From positions 1 through 11,539 of the forward strand of contig CALMAR010000122.1 of NCBI GenBank assembly GCA_937859855.1: a stretch of DNA of 11,539 nt, written 5' to 3'. The stretch is from an uncultured Kineosporia sp. (GTDB lineage Bacteria > Actinomycetota > Actinomycetes > Actinomycetales > Kineosporiaceae). The notes under the pieces are model-generated. The model was not told the DNA's origin, did no database searches, and saw only the letters and a list, made by a program, of their open reading frames with translations. Positions 1 through 7,710 of this stretch are shown in pieces. A program made the position numbers and the translations under genes. Position 1 is the stretch's first letter. Every line of letters starts with the position of its first letter.

Positions 1-454
1 TCTCCCCCCCGCCGGCCACCAGCCGGGTCCACTCACTGACGAAGGCCGGGTCGTGCGCCGCGTCGTACACATAGCGGACGCCGTCCATCGTGTTGAGCTC
101 GCCGATCAGGGCATGGCCCAGTTCCGGAACCGCCACCGTGTGGTAGGTCAGTGGGACCTGATAGGTGGCCGAACCCGCCGGTCCGGCGGTCTTGGCTGCG
201 CCGGGATCGGTGACCGAGCCAGCCGGAAGCGCGCTGACCAGGTGAACAACGATCTCGACCGCGTCGCTGAACTGTTCGCCCGTTTCAGCCGACGAGGCGA
301 TCGCGGGAGCAGCCGATGGGGTGGCGGGGAGTTCGATCCGCCCAGCCGAGGTCAGCGTGACCCCACCCGGCCCAGCAGAGAACCAGCGCTGCCGGGGCAG
401 CCAGCTGGCCAGCAGCCCGGCGACATCAGCGGCGCCGGCAACCGGTTCGCTCAT
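1..454 (-). CDS. mak: Maltokinase (Mak/Pep2), N-terminal 151 residues, cut by the window edge
   Basis: Mak transfers phosphate from ATP to maltose, giving the maltose-1-phosphate used by GlgE; it is cytoplasmic. Only the N-terminal cap and the start of the next part are present. Residues 18-25 read WLPRQRWF, a hallmark of the maltokinase N-terminal cap, and residues 98-104 read YQVPLTY, followed by [11 protein letters not shown] near 126-136, both as I recall them in actinobacterial maltokinases. The kinase motifs (catalytic Asp, DFEG-like metal site) would lie beyond position 1 and cannot be checked. The ATG at 454 overlaps the TGA of treS as ATGA, so translation is probably coupled; the upstream stretch is G-rich but has no clear Shine-Dalgarno sequence. 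An Ala/Pro/Ser-rich insert at about residues 44-60 looks lineage-specific. The identification is by family resemblance plus operon context. Confidence 0.88.
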   Translation of the reverse strand, partial: MSEPVAGAADVAGLLASWLPRQRWFSAGPGGVTLTSAGRIELPATPSAAPAIASSAETGEQFSDAVEIVVHLVSALPAGSVTDPGAAKTAGPAGSATYQVPLTYHTVAVPELGHALIGELNTMDGVRYVYDAAHDPAFVSEWTRLVAGGGE

Positions 455-2364
455 CCGGTCGCGCCCCCGCCGGCCTGGGCCTGCGTGCCTTCACCGGTGA
501 GGCTTCGCGGCGTTTCGCCGGGATCGGCCGGATCGCCCGGCTGGCTGCCGGATTGAGTACTGATCATGGGCCGATCGGCCAGCCGGTCCACCCGCTCCTC
601 GTCGGCGCTGACGAACTCCTCGTCACCCGGACCGCTGGGGGGAGCGGTGCGCCCGCCGGTCAGCCTCAGCCAGAAGAAGTCCCGCGAGCCCAGAGTGAGC
701 GGCAGGAGGCCGTCGCCCGGCACGCTGTCGAAGCCGGTACCGCCGAAGATATCGGCGATCTTGGCACCGGCGAACTGGTTCAGCCGCAGCCGGGTGCCCT
801 GCGCCATCCGGGACAGGTTGCTGACGCACAGGATCATCTCGCCCGGGTGCTCCTTCTCCTCGTCCGGCTCGAGGATCCGCAGGAACGCCAGCACGGCGCC
901 GTTGTCGGCCTCCACCGCCTGGTAGGAACCCATCCCGAAGGCCGGGTGTTCGCGCCGGACCTGCAGCATCGAGCGGGTCCAGTTCAGCAGCGACGAGGAC
1001 GTCGCCATCTGCGATTCCACGTTGATCGCTGCGTAGTGGTAGTTGAGCGACTGCACGGCGGGCAGATACACCTTGCCGGGGTCGGCGGTGGAGAAGCCGG
1101 CGTTGCGGTCCGGCGTCCACTGCATCGGGGTCCGGACGGCGTCCCGGTCGGGTAGCCAGATGTTGTCGCCCATCCCGATCTCGTCACCGTAGTAGAGGGT
1201 GGGGGAGCCGGGCAGAGAAAGCAGCAGGGCGTTGGCCAGTTCGATCTCGTACCGGTGGCCGTCGAGCAGGGTGGAGAGGCGGCGCCGGATCCCGATGTTG
1301 GCCCGCATCCGGGGATCGGCGGCGTACCAGCCGTACATGGCCGCGCGCTCCTCGGTGGTGACCATCTCCAGGGTGAGCTCGTCGTGGTTGCGCAGGAACG
1401 TGCCCCACTGACCGGCCTGCGGAATGTCCGGGGTCTCACCCAGGATGTCGATGATCGGCTTGGCTCGTTCCTCCCGCAGCGCGTAGTAGATCCGCGGCAT
1501 CACCGGGAAGTGAAAACACATGTGGCACTCAGGTTCTTCGTCGGTGCCGAAGTAGGCCACCACGTCCTTGGGCCACTGGTTGGCCTCGGCCAGCAGGATC
1601 CGCCCGGGGTATTCGGTGTCCATCATCACCCGCAGCTTGCGCAGGAAACCGTGGGTGGCGGGCAGGTTCTCGCAGTTGGTGCCCTCCTCCTCGAAGAGGT
1701 ATGGGACCGCGTCCAGGCGGAAACCGTCGATGCCCATGTCCATCCAGAACCGGACCACGTCGGCGATCGCGTCCTGGACGGCGGGGTTGTCGAAGTTCAG
1801 GTCGGGCTGATGGCTGAAGAACCGGTGCCAGAAGTACTGCCGCCGGACCGGGTCGAAGGTCCAGTTCGACGTCTCGGTGTCGACGAAGATGATTCGGGCG
1901 TCACGGTATTTGTCGTCGGTGTCGCTCCAGACGTAGAAGTCGCCGTAGGGGCCCTCGGGGTCCGACCGGGACGCCTGGAACCAGGGGTGCGCGTCGGAGG
2001 TGTGGTTGATCACCAGGTCGGTGATCACCCGCAGGCCCCGGGCATGGGCTTGGGCGACGAACTCCTGGAAGTCGGGCAGGGTGCCGAATTCCGGCAGGAC
2101 GGCCTGGTAGTCGCTGATGTCGTAACCGCCGTCCCGCAACGGGGAGGCGTAGAACGGCGGCAGCCAGAGACAGTCCACGCCGAGCGACTGGATGTAGTCC
2201 AGCTTGCTGATCAGCCCGTTGAAGTCGCCCGACCCGGATCCGTTCGAATCAGCGAACGCCCGGACCAGCACCTCGTAGAACACCGCCTTGCGGTACCACT
2301 GCGGGTCGTACTGCAACCCCTGCGGAACACCGGCGGTCATCCCGGTCGATGTGCTTCTGGGCAC
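451..2364 (-). CDS. treS: Trehalose synthase / maltose alpha-D-glucosyltransferase (TreS), 637 residues
   Basis: TreS reversibly converts trehalose to maltose and, in the GlgE pathway, feeds maltose to Mak. It is a GH13 enzyme. Visible motifs, numbered from the GTG at 2364: [10 protein letters not shown] near 28-37, [20 protein letters not shown] near 67-86, DLVINH with His121, GFRLD with nucleophile Asp218, LLAEANQWP with acid/base Glu260, and [12 protein letters not shown] with Asp328. The catalytic set is complete and the body matches mycobacterial TreS almost continuously. The GTG at 2364 is chosen because a perfect AGGAGG lies seven bases upstream, inside the end of glgE. An in-frame ATG at 2340 (613 residues) has no good ribosome site, and extending to 2436 would run back into glgE. 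The C-terminal beta domain ends near residue 571; a further 66 residues form an acidic, Pro/Gly/Ser-rich tail absent from the M. tuberculosis protein as I remember it. The stop overlaps mak. Confidence 0.97.
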   Translation of the reverse strand: MPRSTSTGMTAGVPQGLQYDPQWYRKAVFYEVLVRAFADSNGSGSGDFNGLISKLDYIQSLGVDCLWLPPFYASPLRDGGYDISDYQAVLPEFGTLPDFQEFVAQAHARGLRVITDLVINHTSDAHPWFQASRSDPEGPYGDFYVWSDTDDKYRDARIIFVDTETSNWTFDPVRRQYFWHRFFSHQPDLNFDNPAVQDAIADVVRFWMDMGIDGFRLDAVPYLFEEEGTNCENLPATHGFLRKLRVMMDTEYPGRILLAEANQWPKDVVAYFGTDEEPECHMCFHFPVMPRIYYALREERAKPIIDILGETPDIPQAGQWGTFLRNHDELTLEMVTTEERAAMYGWYAADPRMRANIGIRRRLSTLLDGHRYEIELANALLLSLPGSPTLYYGDEIGMGDNIWLPDRDAVRTPMQWTPDRNAGFSTADPGKVYLPAVQSLNYHYAAINVESQMATSSSLLNWTRSMLQVRREHPAFGMGSYQAVEADNGAVLAFLRILEPDEEKEHPGEMILCVSNLSRMAQGTRLRLNQFAGAKIADIFGGTGFDSVPGDGLLPLTLGSRDFFWLRLTGGRTAPPSGPGDEEFVSADEERVDRLADRPMISTQSGSQPGDPADPGETPRSLTGEGTQAQAGGGATG

Positions 2365-2365
2365 C

Positions 2366-4753
2366 TCAGAGCCTCCTGACTCGGAGGAGGTCGGCGGGTT
2401 CGTGGAAGGGATCCAGCTGTACGAAGTTGTGCTCACTCCACTGGTAGCTCTCGCCGGTGATCAGGTCCTCGGCGGCGAAACCGTCGAACCATTCGAATCC
2501 GAGCGCGGGCATGTCGAGATGAACCCAGGTCGTACGAGTGCCGTGTGGATCGAGATTGACCACGACGATGAGCACGTCCTCGGGTTCACCGGTGGCCGAA
2601 TCCGACTCCAGCCGCCGCGAGTAGCAGAGCACCTGCTCGTCGTCGGTGGCGTGGAACACGGTGTTGCGCAAGCGTTGCAGGGCACGGTGTTCGCGCCTGA
2701 TCTGGTTCAGCCGTGTGATGTACGGCGCGATCGAGCGGCCCTGGTTGGAGCCGCCTTCCTCGTAGCTGTCCCAGTCCCGTGGCCGGTACTGGAACTTCTC
2801 GCTGTCCAGGTATTCTTCACTGCCCCCGCGGACGGCGACGTGCTCGCACAGCTCGTAGCCGGAGTACATGCCCCAGCTGGGCGAGAGCGTGGTGGCCAGC
2901 ACCGCGCGCAGCTTGAACGCGGCCGGTCCGCCGTACTGCAGGAACTCGTGCAGGATATCTGGCGTGTTAGGCCAGAAGTTCGGACGCATGTAGTCCGCAC
3001 TTGAGCCGGAGAGTTCCGTAATGTATTGCTCAATCTCCGATTTCGCCGTCCGCCAGGTGAAATATGTGTACGACTGGTGAAAACCGGCCTTGGCCAGGGT
3101 GTGCATCATCGCCGGACGGGTGAATGCCTCGGCCAGGAAGAGGATGTCGGGGCGGTCGGCGTTGATGCTGGCGATGACGTACTCCCAGAACGCCACGACT
3201 TTGGTATGCGGATTGTCCACCCGGAACACGGTCACGCCATGGTCGATCCACAGCCGCAGCACCTTGAGCACCTCGGCCGTCAGCCCGGCCGGGTCGTTGT
3301 CGAAGTTGGTCGGGTAGATGTCCTGGTACTTCTTGGGTGGATTCTCGGCGAAGGCGATCGAGCCGTCGGCCCGGGTGGTGAACCACTCGGGATGAGCCTT
3401 GGCCCATGGATGGTCCGGCGCGCAGTTGAGGGCGAAGTCGATGGCCACCTCGAGACCCTCGGCCTTGGCCGCGGCCACGAAGTCGTCGAAATCGTCGATC
3501 GTGCCCAGATCGGGATGCACGGTTTCGTGGCCACCCTCCTGCGAGCCGATGGCCCACGGAGACCCTGGGTCGCTCGGGCCTGGGGTCAGGGTGTTGTTGG
3601 GGCCCTTGCGGTTGATCCGGCCGATGGGGTGGATGGGCGGCAGGTAGACGATGTCGAAGCCCATCTCGCGGATCTTCGGCAGCCTGGCTCTGGCCTGCTG
3701 AAGGGTGCCAGAGACCCAGTTTCCGTCCTGGTCCTGGTGGGCACCCTCGGAGCGGGGGAAGAACTCGTACCAGGAGCTGAACAGCGCCCGCTCCCGCTGC
3801 ACGTCCAGCCGGTAGTCGTCGCTACTGGTGATGAAGTCACGCAGCGGGTTGGACGCCAGCGCGGTCTTCACCTGCGGCGACAGGCCACCACCGAGCCGCT
3901 CCAGCGGGGGGAGGCTGGTGTCGCGCAGGATGGCGATCGCGGCCTCGAAGGTCTTGGCCGGCTTCTTCCGCGGGCTGGTCGTGGCCAGCACGCGTTCGAA
4001 CAGCCGGGCGCCCTCCTCCAGCATCACCTCGACATCGATCCCGGCCTGGACCTTGATGGTGGCGTCGTGGTCCCAGGTGCCGTAGGGGTCGCTCCACCCC
4101 TCGACCCGGTAGGCCCACTGGCCCGGCCGATCCGGGCGCAGCTGGGCCTGGTAGCGGTCCAGTCCGGGCCCCATGGACGTCATCCGGATCTGGGCGTGCA
4201 GACCGCCGTCCGGATCGATCAGTACCGCGGTGGCGGCGACGGCGTCGTGCCCTTCCCGGAAAACGGTTGCGGTCACCGGCACGTCCTCGCCAGCGACCGC
4301 CTTGACCGGGAACCGCCCGCCATCCACCAGCGGCGTCACGCCCAGCACGGGGATCCGGCCGAGCGGAGGCTGACCTCGCCTGATCGCGGCGGGCGGCCCG
4401 AAGGCGGCGCTCATCCCCGGCACCGGGACGCCGTGCTTGGCGGCCTTGTTCTTGCCCATCAGCTCGGTGTCGCCTTCCTGGCTGGCGTCGGTGGCATCAC
4501 TGCCTGGCGGGCCCTCGTGGCCCTCGTCATCGGCGTCGGTCGGGCGGGTGGCCGGGTCAGCATCCTCGCTGACGGGCGCGGCGGCGCCCGGATCGGATCC
4601 GGGTCTGCCCGCCAGTCCAGTTTCAGGGGCAGCGACGGGGACGGCAACCGCTCCGGCGGAGTCCGGGGCGGCGGACGTGGCGCCGCCTGGGGGGGTGATG
4701 GCGGACGTGGCGCCGTCAGCAGGGGCGACGTTGCTCTCGCGACTAATGGCCAT
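2366..4753 (-). CDS. glgE: Alpha-1,4-glucan:maltose-1-phosphate maltosyltransferase (GlgE), 795 residues
   Basis: GlgE extends alpha-1,4-glucans with maltosyl units from maltose-1-phosphate, releasing phosphate (GH13 subfamily 3, cytoplasmic). Numbered from ATG 4753: an N-terminal beta domain from about residue 133 ([20 protein letters not shown]), WYEFFPRS near 328-335, [16 protein letters not shown] near 369-384, [13 protein letters not shown] near 397-409, FRVDNPHTK with nucleophile Asp513, FLAEAF with acid/base Glu542, and NTPDILHEF with Asp599. All three catalytic acids are present. The usual enzyme is close to 700 residues; this one has about 130 extra N-terminal residues rich in Ala, Pro, Asp and Glu. 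The start is uncertain. ATG 4753 has GGAG only one base away; ATG 4459 would remove most of the extension but has AGGAAGG 13 bases away; the frame stays open up to a TTG at 4891. First gene of the glgE-treS-mak operon, divergent from glgP. Confidence 0.96.
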   Translation of the reverse strand: MAISRESNVAPADGATSAITPPGGATSAAPDSAGAVAVPVAAPETGLAGRPGSDPGAAAPVSEDADPATRPTDADDEGHEGPPGSDATDASQEGDTELMGKNKAAKHGVPVPGMSAAFGPPAAIRRGQPPLGRIPVLGVTPLVDGGRFPVKAVAGEDVPVTATVFREGHDAVAATAVLIDPDGGLHAQIRMTSMGPGLDRYQAQLRPDRPGQWAYRVEGWSDPYGTWDHDATIKVQAGIDVEVMLEEGARLFERVLATTSPRKKPAKTFEAAIAILRDTSLPPLERLGGGLSPQVKTALASNPLRDFITSSDDYRLDVQRERALFSSWYEFFPRSEGAHQDQDGNWVSGTLQQARARLPKIREMGFDIVYLPPIHPIGRINRKGPNNTLTPGPSDPGSPWAIGSQEGGHETVHPDLGTIDDFDDFVAAAKAEGLEVAIDFALNCAPDHPWAKAHPEWFTTRADGSIAFAENPPKKYQDIYPTNFDNDPAGLTAEVLKVLRLWIDHGVTVFRVDNPHTKVVAFWEYVIASINADRPDILFLAEAFTRPAMMHTLAKAGFHQSYTYFTWRTAKSEIEQYITELSGSSADYMRPNFWPNTPDILHEFLQYGGPAAFKLRAVLATTLSPSWGMYSGYELCEHVAVRGGSEEYLDSEKFQYRPRDWDSYEEGGSNQGRSIAPYITRLNQIRREHRALQRLRNTVFHATDDEQVLCYSRRLESDSATGEPEDVLIVVVNLDPHGTRTTWVHLDMPALGFEWFDGFAAEDLITGESYQWSEHNFVQLDPFHEPADLLRVRRL
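2372..2377 (-). promoter_or_regulatory. Ribosome binding site of treS, inside the 3' end of glgE
   Basis: The minus strand reads AGGAGG here, a full Shine-Dalgarno core, followed by seven bases (which include the glgE TGA at 2368-2366) and then GTG at 2364-2362. This fixes the treS start at GTG rather than the ATG 24 bases downstream, and suggests that ribosomes finishing glgE re-initiate on treS. Confidence 0.85.
4358..4753 (-). other. Low-complexity acidic Ala/Pro-rich extension of GlgE
   Basis: This segment encodes residues 1-132 of GlgE from ATG 4753. It is dominated by Ala, Pro, Gly, Asp, Glu, Ser and Thr with no predicted fold visible, and ends in a short basic patch (GKNKAAKHG). It contains an in-frame repeat: the 16-base string GGCGGACGTGGCGCCG (plus strand) occurs at 4670-4685 and 4700-4715, exactly 30 bases apart, giving GATSA twice. 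It may be a disordered tail, or partly untranslated if the true start is ATG 4459. Confidence 0.6.
4670..4715. repeat. Two-copy direct repeat with 30-base period inside the GlgE extension
   Basis: Sixteen identical bases at 4670-4685 and 4700-4715. The 30-base period equals ten codons, so the reading frame is kept and the peptide GATSA is duplicated. This suggests growth of the low-complexity tail by slippage or unequal crossing-over. Confidence 0.7.
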
Positions 4754-4832
4754 ACTCCAAGGTGATCCGTGGACCGGGGTGTTCGCACATCGGCAGAGCC
4801 GGGACTGCCGAAGGTTGCTGAGGACTACGGGT

Positions 4833-4864
4833 GACTGCTGATCACGACTGCTGGGGGACTGCTG
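4833..4864. repeat. Three GACTGCTG direct repeats upstream of glgE
   Basis: GACTGCTG occurs at 4833-4840, 4846-4853 and 4857-4864, with a degenerate copy GACTGCCG at 4803-4810. Start-to-start spacing is 13 and 11 bases, near one helical turn. If the open frame from TTG 4891 were translated, the repeats would encode QQSP and QQSP-like peptides. Confidence 0.55.
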
Positions 4865-4938
4865 AGCGCCCGCCGGGCAGCCCTGGCACAAGGTATCGGC
4901 ACCCAGCCACGGAATCTTGCCGGGGAGCGTAGCGATTT

Positions 4939-4956
4939 CACGCGGAAATCCGCGTG
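4939..4956. promoter_or_regulatory. 18-bp palindrome in the glgE-glgP intergenic region, candidate operator
   Basis: The sequence CACGCGGAAATCCGCGTG has 8-base arms (4939-4946 and 4949-4956) that are exact reverse complements around AA. It has the shape of a dimeric regulator site. It lies just upstream (relative to glgE) of the minus-strand TACGCT hexamer and about 115 bases before the glgP -10 box, so a bound protein could affect glgE more directly. The regulator is unknown. No poly-T follows, so a terminator is unlikely. Confidence 0.5.
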
Positions 4957-5070
4957 GTGTAAGGGCTTGCTACCCAGGTGATCCAGCCGGGCACACCGGG
5001 CGACGAGATCGCCGCCGCAGAGGTCATCCCGGCGGCCGGGTCGTGCCGCGTGTCGTCCCGGCCTGTGACG

Positions 5071-5076
5071 TAGCCT
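5071..5076 (+). promoter_or_regulatory. Candidate -10 box of glgP giving a leaderless transcript
   Basis: TAGCCT fits the actinobacterial TANNNT consensus and ends seven bases before the glgP GTG at 5084. Transcription would start at or one base before the start codon, so no 5' leader would exist. This agrees with the absence of a Shine-Dalgarno sequence. No -35 element is recognisable, which is common for such promoters. Confidence 0.55.
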
Positions 5077-5083
5077 GCGGACC

Positions 5084-7666
5084 GTGAGAGCCATCCGCCG
5101 ATTCACTGTCCGGACCATGCTTCCCGCAGCGATCTCCTCCCTCGCTGATCTGGCGATGAACCTGCGCTGGTCGTGGCACGAGCCGACCTCCGGCCTGTTC
5201 GCGTCCATGGACCCGGCCCGCTGGCGGACGGTCCGGCATGACCCGACCGCGATGCTGGGTGCCTTCTCACCTGAGGAACTCGACGCGTTCGCCGACGACC
5301 CGTCGTTCGTCCAGCGGGTTTCGGCCGCCGCAGCCGATCTGCACGAATACGTCACCGCTCCGCGCTGGTACCAGTCGCTGGGCCGGATCGGCGAGAACGG
5401 CAACGCCGGGCCGCCGCCGGCCGCGATCGCCTATTTCAGTCCCGAGTTCGGGATCACCGCAGTGCTGCCGCAGTACTCCGGCGGCCTGGGCATCCTGGCC
5501 GGTGACCATCTGAAGGCGGCCAGCGATCTCGGCGTTCCGATCATCGGTGTCGGCCTGCTTTACCAGTACGGCTACTTCAAGCAGTCGCTGACCGCTGACG
5601 GCTGGCAGCACGAGGACTACCCGGTGCTGGATCCCAACGGCCTGCCGCTGGCGTTGCTGCGCGAACCGGACGGGACGGCGTCCACCATCACCGTGACGCT
5701 GTCCGGCGGGCGGGTGCTGACCGCCCACGTCTGGCGGGCCGAGGTCGGCCGGGTCCCGCTGCTGCTGCTGGACTCCAACGTGGAGGGGAATGACGAGGCG
5801 GTCCGGGCGGTCACCGACCGGTTGTACGGCGGCAGCTCGGAGCACCGGCTGCACCAGGAGATGCTGCTGGGTATCGGCGGCGTCCGGGCGCTGCGGTTGT
5901 GGTGCCGGCTGAGCGGCACGCCGTCGCCGGAGGTCTACCACACCAATGAAGGACACGCCGGATTCCTCGGCCTGGAACGGATCCGGGAGCTGATCGCCGA
6001 GCAGGAGCTGTCCTTCGAGGAAGCATTGGAGACGGTCCGGGCGGCCACCGTGTTCACCACCCACACCCCGGTTCCGGCTGGGATCGACCGGTTCGGGCGG
6101 GACCTGATCGCTGCCCACTTCGGCGGCGGCGCCGAGCTCCAGGGGCTGCCGGTGGAGCGGGTGCTGGCGCTGGGGTCGGAGAACTACGCCGGCGGCGACC
6201 CGGGCGTGTTCAACATGGCGGTGATGGGATTGCGGCTGGCGCAGCGGGCCAATGGGGTGTCGCAGTTGCACGGTGCGGTCTCGCGCGGGATGTTCGAGGG
6301 CCTGTGGCCGGGATTCGACGCGCCCGAGGTGCCGATCACCTCGATCACCAACGGCGTGCACGCACCGACCTGGGTCGATCATCGGGTGATCGAGCTGGCC
6401 GAGCGGCACATCGGCCCGCGGATCACGAACGAGGCCAAGGCCTGGGAAGAGGTCGACTCCATTCCGGAGGAGGAGATCTGGGCCGCTCGCCGGGCGATGC
6501 GGGCGTCGCTGGTGGAGGACGCGCGCCGGCGCGTCCGGTCGTCCTGGCTGAAGCGCGGCGCCTCGAGGGCTGAGCTGGGCTGGGTGGACGACATCCTCGA
6601 TCCGGATGTACTGACCATCGGTTTCGCTCGCCGGGTGCCGACCTACAAGCGGCTCACCCTGATGCTGCGCGACCCGGCCCGGCTGCGGGCGCTGCTGCTG
6701 CACCCCAAGCGGCCGGTGCAGCTGGTAATCGCGGGCAAATCCCACCCAGCCGACGAGACCGGTAAGCGACTGATCCAGCAAATGGTCAAGTTCGCCGACG
6801 ACCCGGCGGTACGGCACCGGATCGTGTTCCTGCCCAACTACGACATCGCGATGGCACAGGTGCTGTATCCGGGCTGCGATGTCTGGCTCAACAACCCGCT
6901 GCGGCCCTTCGAGGCATGCGGAACCTCGGGGATGAAGTCGGCGCTGAACGGCGGCCTGAACCTGTCGATCCTGGATGGCTGGTGGGACGAGTGGTTCGAC
7001 GGCGAGAACGGCTGGGCGATTCCGACCGCGGACGGGGTCGTTGATCCGGAGCGCCGCGACGACCTCGAGGCAGCTGCGCTCTACGAGCTGATCGAGACTT
7101 CAGTGGCGCCCCGGTTCTACGACCGCGATTCGCGCGGGTTGCCGGGCCGGTGGCTGGAGATGGTCCGGCACACCCTGAACTCGCTCGGGCCCAAGGTGCT
7201 GGCTTCGCGGATGGTGGCCGACTACGTGCGGCAGCTGTATGTGCCGGCCGCGGTGGCCGGGCGGACGGTGACGCCGGTGGTGGCCTCGCAGCGAGCGGCG
7301 TTCAAGTCCCGGATGTACCGGGCCTGGTCCGGGGTCCGGGTGGAGCACGTCGAGTCGACCGGGGTGTCGGATTCGCCGCAGGTCGGCGACGAGGTGGGCC
7401 TGCGGGCAGTGGTGTCGCTGGACACCCTGGCACCGCGCGACGTCGAGGTGCAGCTGGTGCACGGACGGGTGTCACCGTCCGATTCGCTGGCTGACACGGT
7501 GGTGCAGCCGCTGGCCTGTACTGAGGAACTGGAGGCCGGTAAGTACGTGTTCGAGGGAACGCTCAAGCTGCGCCGCACCGGGCCGTTCGGCTATACCGTG
7601 CGGGTGCTGCCAGCCCATGATGGGCTGGCTTCGGCGGCGGAGCTGGGCCTGGTCGCGAACGCCTGA
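5084..7666 (+). CDS. glgP: Glycogen/alpha-glucan phosphorylase (GlgP), 860 residues
   Basis: GlgP uses phosphate to release glucose-1-phosphate from non-reducing ends of alpha-1,4-glucan; it needs pyridoxal phosphate (GT35). The N-terminal 115 or so residues match the DUF3417 cap seen in mycobacterial-type phosphorylases (RRFTVR at 5-10, NLRWSWHEPT at 26-35). Then come YFSPEFGITAVLPQYSGGLGILAGDH near 117-142, TNGVHAPTW at 422-430, GFARRVPTYKR at 513-523, AGKSHPAD at 550-557 and EACGTSGMKSALNGG at 610-624, with the PLP-binding Lys618. Length and the whole alignment agree with the M. tuberculosis enzyme, including the first residues, so GTG 5084 is the likely start; no ribosome site precedes it and a -10 box lies at 5071-5076. 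Divergent from glgE, as I recall for mycobacteria, and convergent with glgX, with 44 bases between the stops. Confidence 0.97.
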   Translation: MRAIRRFTVRTMLPAAISSLADLAMNLRWSWHEPTSGLFASMDPARWRTVRHDPTAMLGAFSPEELDAFADDPSFVQRVSAAAADLHEYVTAPRWYQSLGRIGENGNAGPPPAAIAYFSPEFGITAVLPQYSGGLGILAGDHLKAASDLGVPIIGVGLLYQYGYFKQSLTADGWQHEDYPVLDPNGLPLALLREPDGTASTITVTLSGGRVLTAHVWRAEVGRVPLLLLDSNVEGNDEAVRAVTDRLYGGSSEHRLHQEMLLGIGGVRALRLWCRLSGTPSPEVYHTNEGHAGFLGLERIRELIAEQELSFEEALETVRAATVFTTHTPVPAGIDRFGRDLIAAHFGGGAELQGLPVERVLALGSENYAGGDPGVFNMAVMGLRLAQRANGVSQLHGAVSRGMFEGLWPGFDAPEVPITSITNGVHAPTWVDHRVIELAERHIGPRITNEAKAWEEVDSIPEEEIWAARRAMRASLVEDARRRVRSSWLKRGASRAELGWVDDILDPDVLTIGFARRVPTYKRLTLMLRDPARLRALLLHPKRPVQLVIAGKSHPADETGKRLIQQMVKFADDPAVRHRIVFLPNYDIAMAQVLYPGCDVWLNNPLRPFEACGTSGMKSALNGGLNLSILDGWWDEWFDGENGWAIPTADGVVDPERRDDLEAAALYELIETSVAPRFYDRDSRGLPGRWLEMVRHTLNSLGPKVLASRMVADYVRQLYVPAAVAGRTVTPVVASQRAAFKSRMYRAWSGVRVEHVESTGVSDSPQVGDEVGLRAVVSLDTLAPRDVEVQLVHGRVSPSDSLADTVVQPLACTEELEAGKYVFEGTLKLRRTGPFGYTVRVLPAHDGLASAAELGLVANA

Positions 7667-7710
7667 GCGCTGGGCGCCCGGAACGACCTGGCGGCCGAAG
7701 GAGCACCAAT

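Larger units (their letters stand above)
4754..5083. promoter_or_regulatory. Divergent intergenic control region between glgE and glgP (330 bases)
   Basis: No convincing gene lies here, although the glgE frame stays open on the minus strand to a TTG at 4891. It contains three GACTGCTG repeats (4833-4864), an 18-bp perfect inverted repeat with a two-base centre (4939-4956), and a leaderless-type -10 box for glgP (5071-5076). Toward glgE, TANNNT-type hexamers occur on the minus strand at 4931-4926 (TACGCT) and 4895-4890 (TACCTT), but neither has a recognisable TTGACA-like -35, so the glgE promoter cannot be placed with confidence. The region separates a synthesis operon from a degradation gene, so coordinated or opposed control is plausible. 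Confidence 0.7.

Noticed and set aside
53..556. 167-residue open frame on the plus strand at the left end
   Set aside because: It is antisense to mak and the treS 3' end. The opposite strand shows maltokinase motifs (WLPRQRWF) and an ATGA junction with treS.
1255..2379. Long open frame on the plus strand opposite treS (374 residues)
   Set aside because: It is antiparallel to a clearly real treS. Its product is Val/Gly/His/Arg-rich with no recognisable motif, typical of a mirror frame in GC-rich coding DNA.
3026..4765. 579-residue open frame on the plus strand opposite glgE
   Set aside because: It lies fully opposite glgE, whose catalytic motifs are intact. The product has no domain pattern.
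4754..4891. Extension of GlgE to the TTG at 4891 (841 residues)
   Set aside because: The frame is open, but the added residues are Cys/Gln/Ser-rich and unlike the rest, TTG is a rare start, and no ribosome site precedes it. ATG 4753 is kept as the working start, with doubt stated.
5267..6817. 516-residue open frame on the minus strand opposite glgP
   Set aside because: It is a mirror frame of a confident GlgP. The product is Gln/Arg/Pro-rich without motifs.
7667..7710. Possible bidirectional terminator between the convergent glgP and glgX stops
   Set aside because: Only a 4-base GCGC stem and the short palindrome GGGCGCCC are visible, with no T-rich run on either strand; too weak to call.
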